In this document: positions 52,914 to 62,091 of the stretch, piece by piece
Position numbering within the stretch: the stretch's first letter is position 1
Layout of the letters: the number at the start of each line of letters is the position of its first letter
From: Spongiibacter sp. IMCC21906
Lineage (GTDB): Bacteria > Pseudomonadota > Gammaproteobacteria > Pseudomonadales > Spongiibacteraceae
Direction: 5' to 3'
Length of the DNA stretch: 64,000 nucleotides
Assembly (NCBI RefSeq): GCF_001010805.1
Contig: NZ_CP011477.1
Coordinates: forward strand, 3,032,501 to 3,096,500
Notes under the pieces: generated by a model
What the model was told of the DNA's origin: nothing
What the model saw: the letters and a program-made list of their open reading frames with translations, nothing else
The model's database searches: none
Program-made: the position numbers and the translations under genes

Positions 52914-54609
52914 GCAGGATCCCAACGCCATCGCCGGCAAGTTACTGGCCGAGGGGTTTGCCCGCTCCGGCCCGAAGGCCGAGCAGTTGAGCGACCCCAT
53001 CGAGGACACCCCCATGGTGGTCACATTGGACCAGTTGCGTCCCTACGACCTGAACCCGCGCGTGACCCGCAATCCCCGCTATGATGACCTCAAAGCCTCA
53101 ATTCGCGAGCGGGGGCTCGACGCTCCTCCGGCTATCACCCGGCGGCCGGGTGAGTCCACCTATACCATCCGCAATGGCGGCAACACCCGTTTGGCCATAC
53201 TCAATGAACTTTGGCGTGACACCAAAGAAGAGCGCTATTTTCGTATCACCTGCCTGTTTCGCCCATGGTCGGCGCGCGGTGAGATCATCGCGCTGACCGG
53301 CCACCTGACCGAGAATGAACTGCACGGCGGGCTTTCATTTATCGAACGCGCGCTGGGCATCGAAAAGGCGCGGGAACTGTATGAAGCCGAAGGCGGGCAG
53401 TCACTGTCACAATCCGAACTCTCCCGTCGCCTCACCGCGGATGGCTACCCCGTTTCTCAGTCCCATATCAGCCGGATGCAGGACACCATCCGCTATCTGC
53501 TGCCCGCGATTCCCACCCTCCTGTACGCTGGCCTTGGGCGTCCACAGACCGAGCGGCTCACCACCTTGCGCAAAGCCGGGGAGCGAGTTTGGAGCACCTA
53601 CACCGCCAAGGACACTGGCGTGGACTTCACCACACTGTTCCAGGAAGTCCTCACCCTCTTCGATCATGCCGGCGATGAATTTCCTCTGCAACGCATCCAG
53701 GATGAATTGATCGGGCAAATGGGGCACGTCCTCAATGTGGACTACGATACTCTGGCGTTGGCGATTGACAGTTCCGCACATCGGCAACGGACGCTCGAAG
53801 CGCCGCCACCCGATACGTCCGGATTACCTCATAATTCGGATCAACCCGTAGTCCCAAAAACGCCGGTATCGCCGGATATCAATCACCTATCTCAGCCGGT
53901 GGCCAACCCGCACATTGACGAAGATGATCCCCGTTCGACCAAGCCATCCGGGCAATCGAAGGCGGCGGATACTCCGGCTGCCAGTGCGAACCCCGCTGAA
54001 TACACACCCGACGAAGCACGGGCTGCCGACAACGAAATTCCCGAGGAATCCCTACCCTCGACAACAGACCGCTTACAATCGATTCAACGCCTGGTGGCCG
54101 AACAAACCGGTGAGAGGCTGCCCGAACCAATCAACGCTGGGGCAGACACGTATTCTCCCCTGACGGAAACAGGGGCTACTGAATCCTCACTGGGTTCACC
54201 GGACCAGCTTCGCATCACCATCGGCGAGCTGGCCGCCACCATCGCCAACGAGATTGGCGAAAGCGGCCGGGTGAATCCCGTCAGTACGGGCATCGGTTTC
54301 ACCTGTCGGCGCGACGGTACGGCTCCGGATGATGTACTGCCGGATACCCCCTCACATCCGTTGTTTTCCTTGTTGTCGGCGATGGAAACCTGTGCCTGCG
54401 CAGATAGCCCGACAGTACAGCCTGCGTCTATCGCCGATATCGTGCGATCACTGGTTGGGGATTGGTTCCATACCGACCAGGAATCTATCCCCCATCTCAG
54501 CGATAGCGGCCTGGACCGTTTATTCCAGCTGTTCCGTCTGGCGCGCCAGCTGCGGGAATGGCAGTGGAGCGACGCACCCGAGCCCGTCGGCAAACCCGAT
54601 CGTCGGTGA
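52906..54609 (+). CDS. parB: ICE ParB-family partition protein
   Basis: A 567-residue protein. The ParB N-terminal domain (TLDQLRPYDLNPRVTRNPRY, IRNGGNTRLAILNELWR) is followed by a helix-turn-helix region (SQSELSRRLTADGYPVSQSH) near residue 180. Then a long Pro/Ser/Thr-rich linker (about 300-430) separates it from a C-terminal helical domain (IADIVRSLVGDWFHTD, LDRLFQLFRLARQLREW). It overlaps the preceding small ORF by 8 nt. The linker length is unusual for ParB but fits ICE versions. Confidence 0.88.
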   Translation: MAEQDPNAIAGKLLAEGFARSGPKAEQLSDPIEDTPMVVTLDQLRPYDLNPRVTRNPRYDDLKASIRERGLDAPPAITRRPGESTYTIRNGGNTRLAILNELWRDTKEERYFRITCLFRPWSARGEIIALTGHLTENELHGGLSFIERALGIEKARELYEAEGGQSLSQSELSRRLTADGYPVSQSHISRMQDTIRYLLPAIPTLLYAGLGRPQTERLTTLRKAGERVWSTYTAKDTGVDFTTLFQEVLTLFDHAGDEFPLQRIQDELIGQMGHVLNVDYDTLALAIDSSAHRQRTLEAPPPDTSGLPHNSDQPVVPKTPVSPDINHLSQPVANPHIDEDDPRSTKPSGQSKAADTPAASANPAEYTPDEARAADNEIPEESLPSTTDRLQSIQRLVAEQTGERLPEPINAGADTYSPLTETGATESSLGSPDQLRITIGELAATIANEIGESGRVNPVSTGIGFTCRRDGTAPDDVLPDTPSHPLFSLLSAMETCACADSPTVQPASIADIVRSLVGDWFHTDQESIPHLSDSGLDRLFQLFRLARQLREWQWSDAPEPVGKPDRR

Positions 54610-54619
54610 GGATTAAACT

Positions 54620-55180
54620 GTGTCAGGTCCCCACCCACTCAACCAGGCCGTTATCGCACAAGCGCTGCATGATTTGCGCAACGGTCAGCTGCGACGCTGC
54701 AAGGCCATGGGATTTGGGGAAGAGGAACTCGATGCCCTCAAACACCCCGCACTGGTGAGTGTCCTGATCAATGCCTCGGTCTCCTGGTGCAAGGTACAGG
54801 TCAATCGCGAGGTACTGAAGCATCTGCTCCGCCAGGTCGAGGATGTCGAGCAGGAAATCCTGACGATAGACCGAATGCTCCGGCTGGGGGCCAGTACCGA
54901 TATGATCAGTAGATTTTACGGACTGACTCACCAGGAAGTGGCGCTTCGCCGCGATGTACTGGGCCTGCCAAAACGCAAGGGGCGACACCCGGTATTGAGC
55001 GAAGAGCAGGAAATGGCGCTGTGGCAACGATGGCAACCCGCCATCAAGGCGAGAGAAATCGATTTCGATGACGACGCGGCCATGCTGGATCTCGCCATGG
55101 AGTTGGCCGAGGCGTTGAGCCTGCCCATGTCGGTGATCTGGGCCACTATCCGGAGCTGGATTGACCAGGGACTGGCGTAG
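54620..55180 (+). CDS. DUF2857 family ICE protein
   Basis: A 186-residue helical protein typical of the ICE maintenance block: HPLNQAVIAQALHDLRNGQL, LVSVLINASVSWCKVQVNRE, MISRFYGLTHQEVALRRDVLG (HTH-like). The start is GTG with GAGG eight bases upstream. A DNA-binding regulatory role is plausible from the HTH-like segment but unproven. Confidence 0.8.
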   Translation: MSGPHPLNQAVIAQALHDLRNGQLRRCKAMGFGEEELDALKHPALVSVLINASVSWCKVQVNREVLKHLLRQVEDVEQEILTIDRMLRLGASTDMISRFYGLTHQEVALRRDVLGLPKRKGRHPVLSEEQEMALWQRWQPAIKAREIDFDDDAAMLDLAMELAEALSLPMSVIWATIRSWIDQGLA

Positions 55181-55182
55181 TC

Positions 55183-56325
55183 ATGGCTGCCGATGACCCG
55201 AAGGGTTCCCTGGATGCCCTGAGCGCAATATTGGAAGCCGCCTCCCGACAGAGCGGCAAGACCGCAGCTCAGGACGCGATTCTGTTCAGCGGCAACCGCC
55301 ACGAGAGCGTCCCCCGCACGCTCTTCTTCGACCGACGCCTTACACCGCTGGAGCGCAATGCCTGGCAAGTACTCCGTCTCCTGCTGAACCCCGACGAGAT
55401 CACGGTCTTTCCCACCTACGAACGGTTGCGCCCCTTTCTCGCCGCCATGCCCTGTACCGGCAAAGCCTCTCACGAAACCGTCGCCCGGGCACTGACACTG
55501 TTGCGGCTCACCCGCTGGCTGAGCCTGGTCAGGCGTCGGCGCAACGCCCGAACCGGTCGTATCGAAGGGAACCTGTACGTGCTTCATGACACGTCACTCA
55601 CCCCGTTTGAAGCCATACACCTGGATACCGACTATCTACACCTGATCAGCCAGTCACTCACCCATGCCAGCAAGGCGATACAACGCGTTGCCTCGGAAAC
55701 CCTGCGGGAACTGGCGGACGATCCGCAGGTGAGCCAACGCGCACTGCCGACACGTCTGCAGGCCATCACCGAGCAGTTACTTACCCCTTCATCGGAAAAA
55801 GCGGCAGGTTATCCACAGCCCGGCACTGGCCACCAATCCGAAGAAGGGAATATGGCCCCGCTTCGGAATGACGAGGAACAGCCTTCGGATTCCGAATCGG
55901 GTCGGCAAGCCAGTGGTAACAACGGTCTTCGGAATCCGAAGGCAGACCGTACAGTAAGTAGTAGTAATCAAAGTATTCATAAAGTACTTACTGGACGCGA
56001 GCTCGCCAAAAATCTGCATTTGCCGGACTATTTTTTCAAGCTGCGGGAAGAACAACAGAAAGGCGCACTGGCCGCGTTGCGCCAGGTGGATGAAAAGCTG
56101 CAACAGGCTGTGCTGGATGAATGGACCGTGCGCTGCCTGTCCGGCGATGTACGCAATCCCGCCGGCTACCTGTTCGGCATTATCCAGAAAGCCATCCGCG
56201 GTGAATTCAATACCTGGGTCGGGGATCTGCTGGCCGACGCGCGTCCATCATCCGGGCACATCCCCGATGACGAGCGAACGGTGCATGAACATATGGCGCA
56301 GCTGCGGTCGCTATTCAAACCCTGA
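55183..56325 (+). CDS. STY4528-family pathogenicity-island replication protein
   Basis: A 380-residue protein whose N-terminal half (ESVPRTLFFDRRLTPLERNA, YERLRPFLAAMPCTGKASHE, LLRLTRWLSLVRRRRNARTG) is a winged-helix region like replication initiators of SPI-7-type islands. The C-terminal half has LAKNLHLPDYFFKLREEQQK. It starts 2 bp after the DUF2857 stop. It may initiate replication of the excised circle. Confidence 0.82.
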   Translation: MAADDPKGSLDALSAILEAASRQSGKTAAQDAILFSGNRHESVPRTLFFDRRLTPLERNAWQVLRLLLNPDEITVFPTYERLRPFLAAMPCTGKASHETVARALTLLRLTRWLSLVRRRRNARTGRIEGNLYVLHDTSLTPFEAIHLDTDYLHLISQSLTHASKAIQRVASETLRELADDPQVSQRALPTRLQAITEQLLTPSSEKAAGYPQPGTGHQSEEGNMAPLRNDEEQPSDSESGRQASGNNGLRNPKADRTVSSSNQSIHKVLTGRELAKNLHLPDYFFKLREEQQKGALAALRQVDEKLQQAVLDEWTVRCLSGDVRNPAGYLFGIIQKAIRGEFNTWVGDLLADARPSSGHIPDDERTVHEHMAQLRSLFKP

Positions 56326-56355
56326 ACGGTGTTTGCAGCGGAACCCATTTCCGGC

Positions 56356-56374
56356 GCTATGCGAGTCGCATAGC
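56356..56374. promoter_or_regulatory. Operator-like palindrome 1
   Basis: GCTATGCGAGTCGCATAGC is a perfect 9-bp-arm palindrome in the gap before the TIGR03761 gene. A related imperfect copy lies 47 bp downstream (centre to centre). Confidence 0.6.
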
Positions 56375-56402
56375 TCATCCTGCCAACGATCCGCCCCTTA
56401 AG

Positions 56403-56421
56403 GTTATGCCACTCGCATAGC
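56403..56421. promoter_or_regulatory. Operator-like palindrome 2
   Basis: GTTATGCCACTCGCATAGC; its reverse complement differs from palindrome 1 at two positions. The two sites together look like a regulator pair controlling the TIGR03761-DUF3158-ssb-topB unit. Confidence 0.55.
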
Positions 56422-56540
56422 GCCATCTGTTGCAGCACCCTCACCCTGACAATCCGGCTCCCACCGGCTTCGACTTGTTGACTGACAGCCTTCCGCTGGC
56501 GCAGGACACTCATCCCCAAACTGACGACGAGAGTGATCCT

Positions 56541-57320
56541 ATGGCCAATGACATGAAGATGAACCTCGGCTCCCTGCGCAGCACCATGACGCTGACGCTG
56601 CACACCCATCACGCCTCGCGAATCTGGCATGGCCGGGCCCCCGCGGAAGGCCGCCCAGGCATCATCGGTCTTAACGGTTTTCTGGCCATCATGAATAAAA
56701 TGAAACGCGGGTCAGAGCAGGATGACCCCTACTCCGACTGGTGGATGCTCCGCGTCGAGGAGAAGTTGGCCGACACCAAGGACCGGTTACAGGCGCTACG
56801 GGAGCAGGTTGATCAGGCACTCGCCGATGTCCCCTCCGCCCTCAGCCTGGGGGACAACCTCAATGTCCAGCCGGTGACGCTGCCGCTGTTTGTGAACGCC
56901 CAACTGGGATTTATGGCCGTGTACCTGCTCGCGGATTTTGACGCACTGGCACGGCATCTCATTCTCGCCCATCACACTGCCCTGATTGATCGCAGCACCC
57001 TGGAACGGTGGCTGAACGACGGCGCCCACGCCCTGCGCAGCCTATTCTCACTGGCCCAGCAGTACAAATATTCCGGGACAAAACGGGACGACTATGCCGC
57101 CAGAAATGCCGCCGCCCGTGCAGCACTTGAAAAGTACGGCCCGCTGCCGCAAGACGTGCTCGAAGGCACCCGCCGGTCCCGCTTCGCACCACCACTGGCA
57201 CGCGACTCATCTACAGCCGATAGCGATGACGTCGACAGTACCGAATCGACCCTGGCAGCGGACAAACCCACGCCGGTGGATACGACGGCTCCTCAATCCG
57301 CCGAGAGCGATTCGTTATGA
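56541..57320 (+). CDS. TIGR03761 (PFL_4669-type) ICE protein
   Basis: A 259-residue ICE family protein: MNLGSLRSTMTLTLHTHHAS, RIWHGRAPAEGRPGIIGLNG, PYSDWWMLRVEEKLADTKDR, and a C-terminal low-complexity tail. I chose the ATG at 56541 because an upstream TTG would add a non-family segment. It sits between the STY4528-type gene and ssb; in ICEclc, inrR, an activator of the integrase, occupies this area, but I cannot say whether this is its counterpart. Confidence 0.78.
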   Translation: MANDMKMNLGSLRSTMTLTLHTHHASRIWHGRAPAEGRPGIIGLNGFLAIMNKMKRGSEQDDPYSDWWMLRVEEKLADTKDRLQALREQVDQALADVPSALSLGDNLNVQPVTLPLFVNAQLGFMAVYLLADFDALARHLILAHHTALIDRSTLERWLNDGAHALRSLFSLAQQYKYSGTKRDDYAARNAAARAALEKYGPLPQDVLEGTRRSRFAPPLARDSSTADSDDVDSTESTLAADKPTPVDTTAPQSAESDSL

Positions 57321-57853
57321 GTGACCCTCACCCACAAGGCAATCGCTATTTCGTGCCTCTGGTACAGACTGACTTCCAACGCCTGGAACACGCCGCCTAC
57401 CTAAAAGGCCTTTTAAAACCTTTTAAAGGTAAGGGGGAACTGGAGGACTGGGCCGACCAATGCCGAGCGCTCCGGGATGACCTGATCGAACTCGCTGAGC
57501 GGCGGGTGCTCGGGCAGGTGCGTGGGTACCCCTTCACCCTGCTGGGGGTACATCTGGCCCAGCAAGCCACCAGCGCGGGCACCACTTTTCTGCGCTGGCG
57601 CAATCTCGATCGCTCCAGTATGGGAGTCCCGCTCTGGGAACAGGCAATGCTCAGTTCAGCAACTCCCGACACACTCGTCGACGACCTTTACGCTCAGGAG
57701 CTACAGCGCATCGCCCTGAATATGCAGATCAGCCTGACTCACAGCATCGCCCGCCAGGCTTTTGAATGCGCCGAGAAGATGGCCCGGGCCGAGATGATTT
57801 ACCTGCAACGTGCCGATCGGCAACGTTTAACCACCGAGGAGGAATCCCCATGA
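57317..57853 (+). CDS. DUF3158 family ICE protein
   Basis: A 178-residue protein: YFVPLVQTDFQRLEHAAYLK, GELEDWADQCRALRDDLIEL, LAQQATSAGTTFLRWRNLDR. Its ATGA start overlaps the preceding stop, and its own stop overlaps the ssb start by 4 nt. The function is unknown; operon position links it to element DNA metabolism. Confidence 0.75.
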   Translation: MSDPHPQGNRYFVPLVQTDFQRLEHAAYLKGLLKPFKGKGELEDWADQCRALRDDLIELAERRVLGQVRGYPFTLLGVHLAQQATSAGTTFLRWRNLDRSSMGVPLWEQAMLSSATPDTLVDDLYAQELQRIALNMQISLTHSIARQAFECAEKMARAEMIYLQRADRQRLTTEEESP

Positions 57854-58248
57854 GCACACATTTTTTTGGCGAAGGCAACATCGGCTCGAAGCCCGAGTAC
57901 CGCGAATTTGCCAATGGCAACGACGAACCCCGGCGACTGCTGCGGCTGAATGTCTACTTCGACAATCCGGTACCGGTGCAGGAAGGGTACGAAGATCGCG
58001 GGGGCTTCTGGGCTCCGGTGGAGCTGTGGCATCGCGACGCCGAACGCTGGCACCTGCTGTATCAAAAAGGGATGCGGGTTCTGGTGGACGGGCGCACAGT
58101 GCGTGACGAGTGGGAGGACGCAGAGGAAAACGAACGCGTCACCTTCAAGATCGAGGCACGACGTGTGGGTATCTTGCCGTACCGGCTTGACGATGTGGTA
58201 CTCAGCGCCAAATCCACCAGCGAAGAGTCACCTGCGGACGACAGGTGA
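57850..58248 (+). CDS. ssb: ICE single-stranded DNA-binding protein
   Basis: A 132-residue OB-fold SSB of the STY4534/ICE type: HFFGEGNIGSKPEYREFANG, GFWAPVELWHRDAERWHLLY, GMRVLVDGRTVRDEWEDAEE. A strong GAGGAGGA ribosome-binding site precedes the ATG. It would coat element ssDNA during transfer and replication. Confidence 0.88.
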   Translation: MSTHFFGEGNIGSKPEYREFANGNDEPRRLLRLNVYFDNPVPVQEGYEDRGGFWAPVELWHRDAERWHLLYQKGMRVLVDGRTVRDEWEDAEENERVTFKIEARRVGILPYRLDDVVLSAKSTSEESPADDR

Positions 58249-58579
58249 ATTGATCGGAACGCTGGCCGGCCATGAGCGGCTGTAGCAACCTTTGGCCGCT
58301 CATCCTGCGCCAGCCACTACCTGCCCGCCAATACCCTGCACCGGGATGCAGATCCGACGCTGGCAACCCGGTAAAGCGGAACGTGATGGAGCCTCCTGTT
58401 CTTCCACTGTGTTCCATTCGCGCCACAGTGCGAAGCTTTGGTAGCGCTATCTCTCGCCACACTAATGCAAATGTTCGGATGAAAGCCGGAACACCCGGTG
58501 CCGGTTTCATCGCGGTGGCCGGCGCTGCCGGAGGCGACAATAACCGGGTGTTCTGTCACCACCTTGCCGGAGTCATCAC
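58249..58579. other. Structured non-coding gap between ssb and topB
   Basis: A 331-bp gap with three inverted repeats: ATGAGCGGC/GCCGCTCAT at 58272-58303, ACTGTG/CACAGT at 58407-58430, and GAACACCCGGT (58489-58499) with its exact inverse (58543-58553). No supported gene. It may hold the topB promoter or a structured RNA. Confidence 0.5.
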
Positions 58580-60592
58580 ATGCGCCTGTTCCTGTGCGAA
58601 AAACCCTCCCAGGGAAAAGACATCGCACGGGTATTGGGTGCAACACGGCAAGGAACCGGCTGCTACAGCGGTACCGGCATTACCGTAACCTGGTGCATCG
58701 GTCACCTGATCGAAGCGGCAGCCCCGGAAGTTTATGGTGACGAGTACAAACGCTGGTCCCTCGATCAGCTCCCAATTATTCCCAAGGTCTGGCGCAGCGA
58801 CATCAAAGCATCGACCGCAGCCCAGTACAAGATTGTCAAACAATTGCTCAAGCAAGCCACTGAGCTGGTTATCGCCACCGACGCAGACCGTGAAGGTGAA
58901 ATGATTGCCAGGGAGGTGATCGAACTGTGCGGCTACAACGGTCCCATTCAGCGATTGTGGCTTTCCGCACTCAACGACGCCTCTATTCGCAAAGCGCTGG
59001 GCGCTCTGAAACCCGGGAGCGAGACCCTGCCGCTGTACTACTCTGCGTTGGCGCGGTCGCGGGCGGACTGGTTGATCGGTATGAACCTGAGCCGGTTGTT
59101 TACCCTGCTCGGTCGCCGCAGTGGTTTCGAGGGCGTGTTATCCGTTGGACGTGTGCAAACCCCTACCTTGCGTCTGGTGGTAGACCGCGACAGGGAAATC
59201 TTTGCGTTCACCCCAACCCCCTACTGGTCAATTGCGGTCAGGCTCATCTCGTCCGAAAGTCACTTTCTTGCGGAGTGGATACCACCAACGGACACCGCCG
59301 ACGAGGCGGGACGCTGCGTACAGGAGCAGGTGGCGCAGCACGCCGTTCAATCCATCCGGACCGCCCGAACGGCGCGAGTCTTGTCAGCCGATACAGAGCG
59401 TGTCCGGGAGGCGCCGCCACTGCCTTTTGATCTGGGAACCCTGCAGGAGGTCTGCTCACGACAGCTGGGGCTGGATGTCGCGGAAACCCTTCGGATTGCC
59501 CAGTCCCTGTATGAAACCCACAAGGCGACGACGTATCCCCGTTCAGACACCGGGTACTTGCCGGAAAACATGCGGCGTGAGGCTCCCGTAGTGATCAAAG
59601 CCTTGCTTGCGGCGGACCCCGCGTTGGCCTCTCTTATTGAGACACTGGATCTCAATCTACAGTCCCGCGCGTGGAACGATGCCAAGGTCACGGCGCACCA
59701 CGGCATTATCCCGACACAGGCGCCCTGCCAGCTGTCCGCCCTATCGGATAAAGAGCAGGCGGTCTACGCCATCATCCGTGCCCACTATCTGTGTCAGTTT
59801 CTCCCCCACCATACGTTTGATCGAACGACGGTGCTGCTGGAAGCCGGGGAACAGCCGTTGAAGGCCACCGGCAAGCGGGTCATCGATCCCGGTTGGCACC
59901 GGGCACTGAGAAGTGATGCACAGGACAATCAGGAGGAACCGGGAGCGCAGCCTAGCCAGCAACTGCCCTCCCTCGCCACCGGCACAGACTGCAGCATTAC
60001 CGGCACCGAACTAAAGGCACTGCACACCAAGCCGCCCAAACCCTATACACAGGGCGAATTGATCAAGGCCATGAAAACCGTCGCCCGCCTGGTAAATGAC
60101 CCGCGCCTGAAGCAGATTCTCAAGGAGACAACCGGTATCGGCACCGAAGCGACACGCGCCGGCATCATCAGTGGTTTGCTTGATCGCGGTTATCTGCAAA
60201 AACGTGGTCGAGCCCTTCGTGCCACGGAGGCAGCCTATACCTTGATCGACGTGGTCCCGGAGGCCATCGCCGATCCGGGCACGACGGCGATCTGGGAACA
60301 AACCCTGGATTTGATCGAAGCGGGAGACATGACCCTCGGCGCCTTCCTCGACAAGCAAAGCGCCTGGGTGACACAACTGGTCCAGCAGTACGGCACCCTC
60401 TCCCTGGACATCAAACTGCCACCCTCACCCACCTGCCCGGATTGCAGCTCACCCATGCAACGGAAAGGCGGTCACAAAGGCGCGTTTTGGTCCTGCGTAC
60501 GCTATCCGGACTGTAAAGGGACGCGCCCCATCGCGAAGCCTCTGCGTGGGAAAACACCCAGGCAGCGGCGACGGTCCACACCTCACAGCTAA
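58580..60592 (+). CDS. topB: DNA topoisomerase III
   Basis: A 670-residue type IA topoisomerase of ICEs. The TOPRIM domain opens with MRLFLCEKPSQGKDIARVLG and has the acidic ATDADREGEMIAREV. The catalytic Tyr lies in TTYPRSDTGYLPENMRRE near residue 317, and DEAD-like helical domains follow. A C-terminal zinc finger (CPDCSSPMQRKGGHKGAFWS, CVRYPDCKG) ends the protein. It would decatenate element DNA. Confidence 0.95.
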   Translation: MRLFLCEKPSQGKDIARVLGATRQGTGCYSGTGITVTWCIGHLIEAAAPEVYGDEYKRWSLDQLPIIPKVWRSDIKASTAAQYKIVKQLLKQATELVIATDADREGEMIAREVIELCGYNGPIQRLWLSALNDASIRKALGALKPGSETLPLYYSALARSRADWLIGMNLSRLFTLLGRRSGFEGVLSVGRVQTPTLRLVVDRDREIFAFTPTPYWSIAVRLISSESHFLAEWIPPTDTADEAGRCVQEQVAQHAVQSIRTARTARVLSADTERVREAPPLPFDLGTLQEVCSRQLGLDVAETLRIAQSLYETHKATTYPRSDTGYLPENMRREAPVVIKALLAADPALASLIETLDLNLQSRAWNDAKVTAHHGIIPTQAPCQLSALSDKEQAVYAIIRAHYLCQFLPHHTFDRTTVLLEAGEQPLKATGKRVIDPGWHRALRSDAQDNQEEPGAQPSQQLPSLATGTDCSITGTELKALHTKPPKPYTQGELIKAMKTVARLVNDPRLKQILKETTGIGTEATRAGIISGLLDRGYLQKRGRALRATEAAYTLIDVVPEAIADPGTTAIWEQTLDLIEAGDMTLGAFLDKQSAWVTQLVQQYGTLSLDIKLPPSPTCPDCSSPMQRKGGHKGAFWSCVRYPDCKGTRPIAKPLRGKTPRQRRRSTPHS

Positions 60593-61324
60593 GGCGTCAT
60601 ACGACCCCCGGCAATTGAGGCGCACTGGCCCGAAATCGGGCAGCCCAGGCACGCGACCCCTTCTGTCACGGCGTGCGCACCCTGTCGGTTTTCACTCACC
60701 ACGGGTGAGAAGGTTTCTCCTCCGACAACTATTGAGAGTAGTTGCCAGTCATCAGCCTGCTTCCGTTGCTCCCGAAGGGTCTCCTGGGCGCTTGCCGCGC
60801 GAGCGCCCAGGAGACCCTTCGGGGTTGACGGTACTCATTCCCGGTGCCCGCCGGTGAAACACTGGGCTCCCTTTGTGCGCGGATGTGTGCCACAACATTC
60901 CGGCTCCAACCACGACACGGGTCGGGTGAATCGCCAAGAGAAACGGCTTTGATGACGGCCAGATTATCATGTGATTCACGGGTGGTGATTTCTCGTTGCC
61001 GAAGGTAATCGCCTTCGGCTGCCTTCTCTTTCTTCGCTTTGTCTCAGCGCCTCTGCCCCCACAGCGTGCCAATCCGGTCGCCGCGGAAACCCCATAGACC
61101 CTCGCTCACACACCACCCTCTCGACACGATACCCCCACATATTGCTGACCCGGTCAGCACTGTGCCCCGGCAGCAGCGGTCTTCAATGCTGCATCGCGGA
61201 TATTCCGCGCCGACCGCGCCAGCCCGTTCCGCATCGTATCGCGGGCGTCCGCCTTCACCGGTGGCGATGCCTTGTTGTTCCAAGAGCCCTTTTCACTCTG
61301 TAGCAAACCGCAGGAGATCAAACC
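60593..61324. other. Long non-coding region with hairpins
   Basis: A 732-bp stretch after topB without a convincing gene. Besides the 22-bp inverted repeat at 60771-60823 it has CAACTA/TAGTTG (60727-60745) and CCGAAGG/CCTTCGG (60999-61018) hairpins. It could hold an origin, a transfer site or regulatory RNA. Confidence 0.5.
60771..60823. repeat. Perfect 22-bp inverted repeat with 9-nt loop
   Basis: Arms at 60771-60792 and 60802-60823 are exact reverse complements (first arm starts CCCGAAGGGTCTCC and ends GGGCGCT), around a 9-nt loop TGCCGCGCG. There is no T-run, so it is not a normal terminator. It lies between topB and a run of small ICE genes. Confidence 0.75.
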
Positions 61325-61576
61325 ATGTCTACCCGTAATCATCCTCCACCCGGCACAACGTGTCAGGAAACACCGATAACCACCGGTCGATTGGCCAAGA
61401 CGTTCGCCGACCGGAGTCTGCCTCTGCAAGTTCTGCGCAGTGGCCGCGGCTACTACCTCGGCACCTCAGATCAGGACGGCCCGGTTTCCCGGGAATCTGT
61501 CGAATATTTTTCCCAACTCCCCGACGCACAACACGCACTGGATACCGGCAACTGGACCCAGCGCGAAGCGCCATAA
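61325..61576 (+). CDS. Small conserved ICE protein
   Basis: An 83-residue protein: LPLQVLRSGRGYYLGTSDQD followed by GPVSRESVEYFSQLPDAQHA, ending in GNWTQREAP. I recognise the GYYxGT...SRESVEYF pattern and WTQR ending as common among ICE-encoded small proteins of unknown function. AGGAG lies eight bases before the ATG. Confidence 0.75.
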   Translation: MSTRNHPPPGTTCQETPITTGRLAKTFADRSLPLQVLRSGRGYYLGTSDQDGPVSRESVEYFSQLPDAQHALDTGNWTQREAP

Positions 61577-61604
61577 CACGTTTCATAACTTCAGGAGATT
61601 TTTT

Positions 61605-61997
61605 ATGACCTTATCCACCCACCAGGAAGCGTTTGCCTGGATTGCCCGGGAGCAGGATCATTTTGAGCAGGCCCCCAACGCATTTCTAAACGCATGGCGA
61701 CAAGGTGTTGCCCTCGCCGGCATTGAGCTTTTTGGCGATGGCACGCAAGACACCTGGGAACAGGCGACCGACAAATGGGACTTGCGCCCCAACCTGTTGC
61801 TGATCAACGACACCGTCGATGTCATGAGTTCCGGCCAGAAAAGGTTCCTTGCCGCATTGGTGAGTTTTTATAACTCCCAGGAAGGCGGCGCACTGTTTCG
61901 CCGTGTTGGCATTGAAGGCCTGGCCGATCTCAGCGGCCTGGACCTGACACGTCGCGAAGTGATCGCAGCGCTGATTCTGAACTACTGCGGCTGGTAG
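61605..61997 (+). CDS. Uncharacterised ICE protein
   Basis: A 130-residue protein: MTLSTHQEAFAWIAREQDHF, LNAWRQGVALAGIELFGDGT, FYNSQEGGALFRRVGIEGLA, LTRREVIAALILNYCGW. AGGAG lies six bases upstream. No family name recognised. It follows the 83-residue gene by 28 bp. Confidence 0.7.
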   Translation: MTLSTHQEAFAWIAREQDHFEQAPNAFLNAWRQGVALAGIELFGDGTQDTWEQATDKWDLRPNLLLINDTVDVMSSGQKRFLAALVSFYNSQEGGALFRRVGIEGLADLSGLDLTRREVIAALILNYCGW

Positions 61998-62091
61998 TCG
62001 CGACCACATTGATCCACTTGAAATCATTCACCCACCGGGGCTCACTTCCCGGTAGGGGTGGGCTCTGCCCTACCTCTACAGGAGATCCACC

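Noticed and set aside
60752-61072. 106-codon minus-strand ORF in the post-topB gap
   Set aside because: Its sequence is largely produced by the 22-bp inverted repeat and low-complexity codons; no start signal or recognisable domain.
61039-61338. 99-codon plus-strand ORF before the 83-residue ICE gene
   Set aside because: Pro/Arg/Ser-rich composition without a ribosome-binding site; it overlaps the well-supported downstream start.
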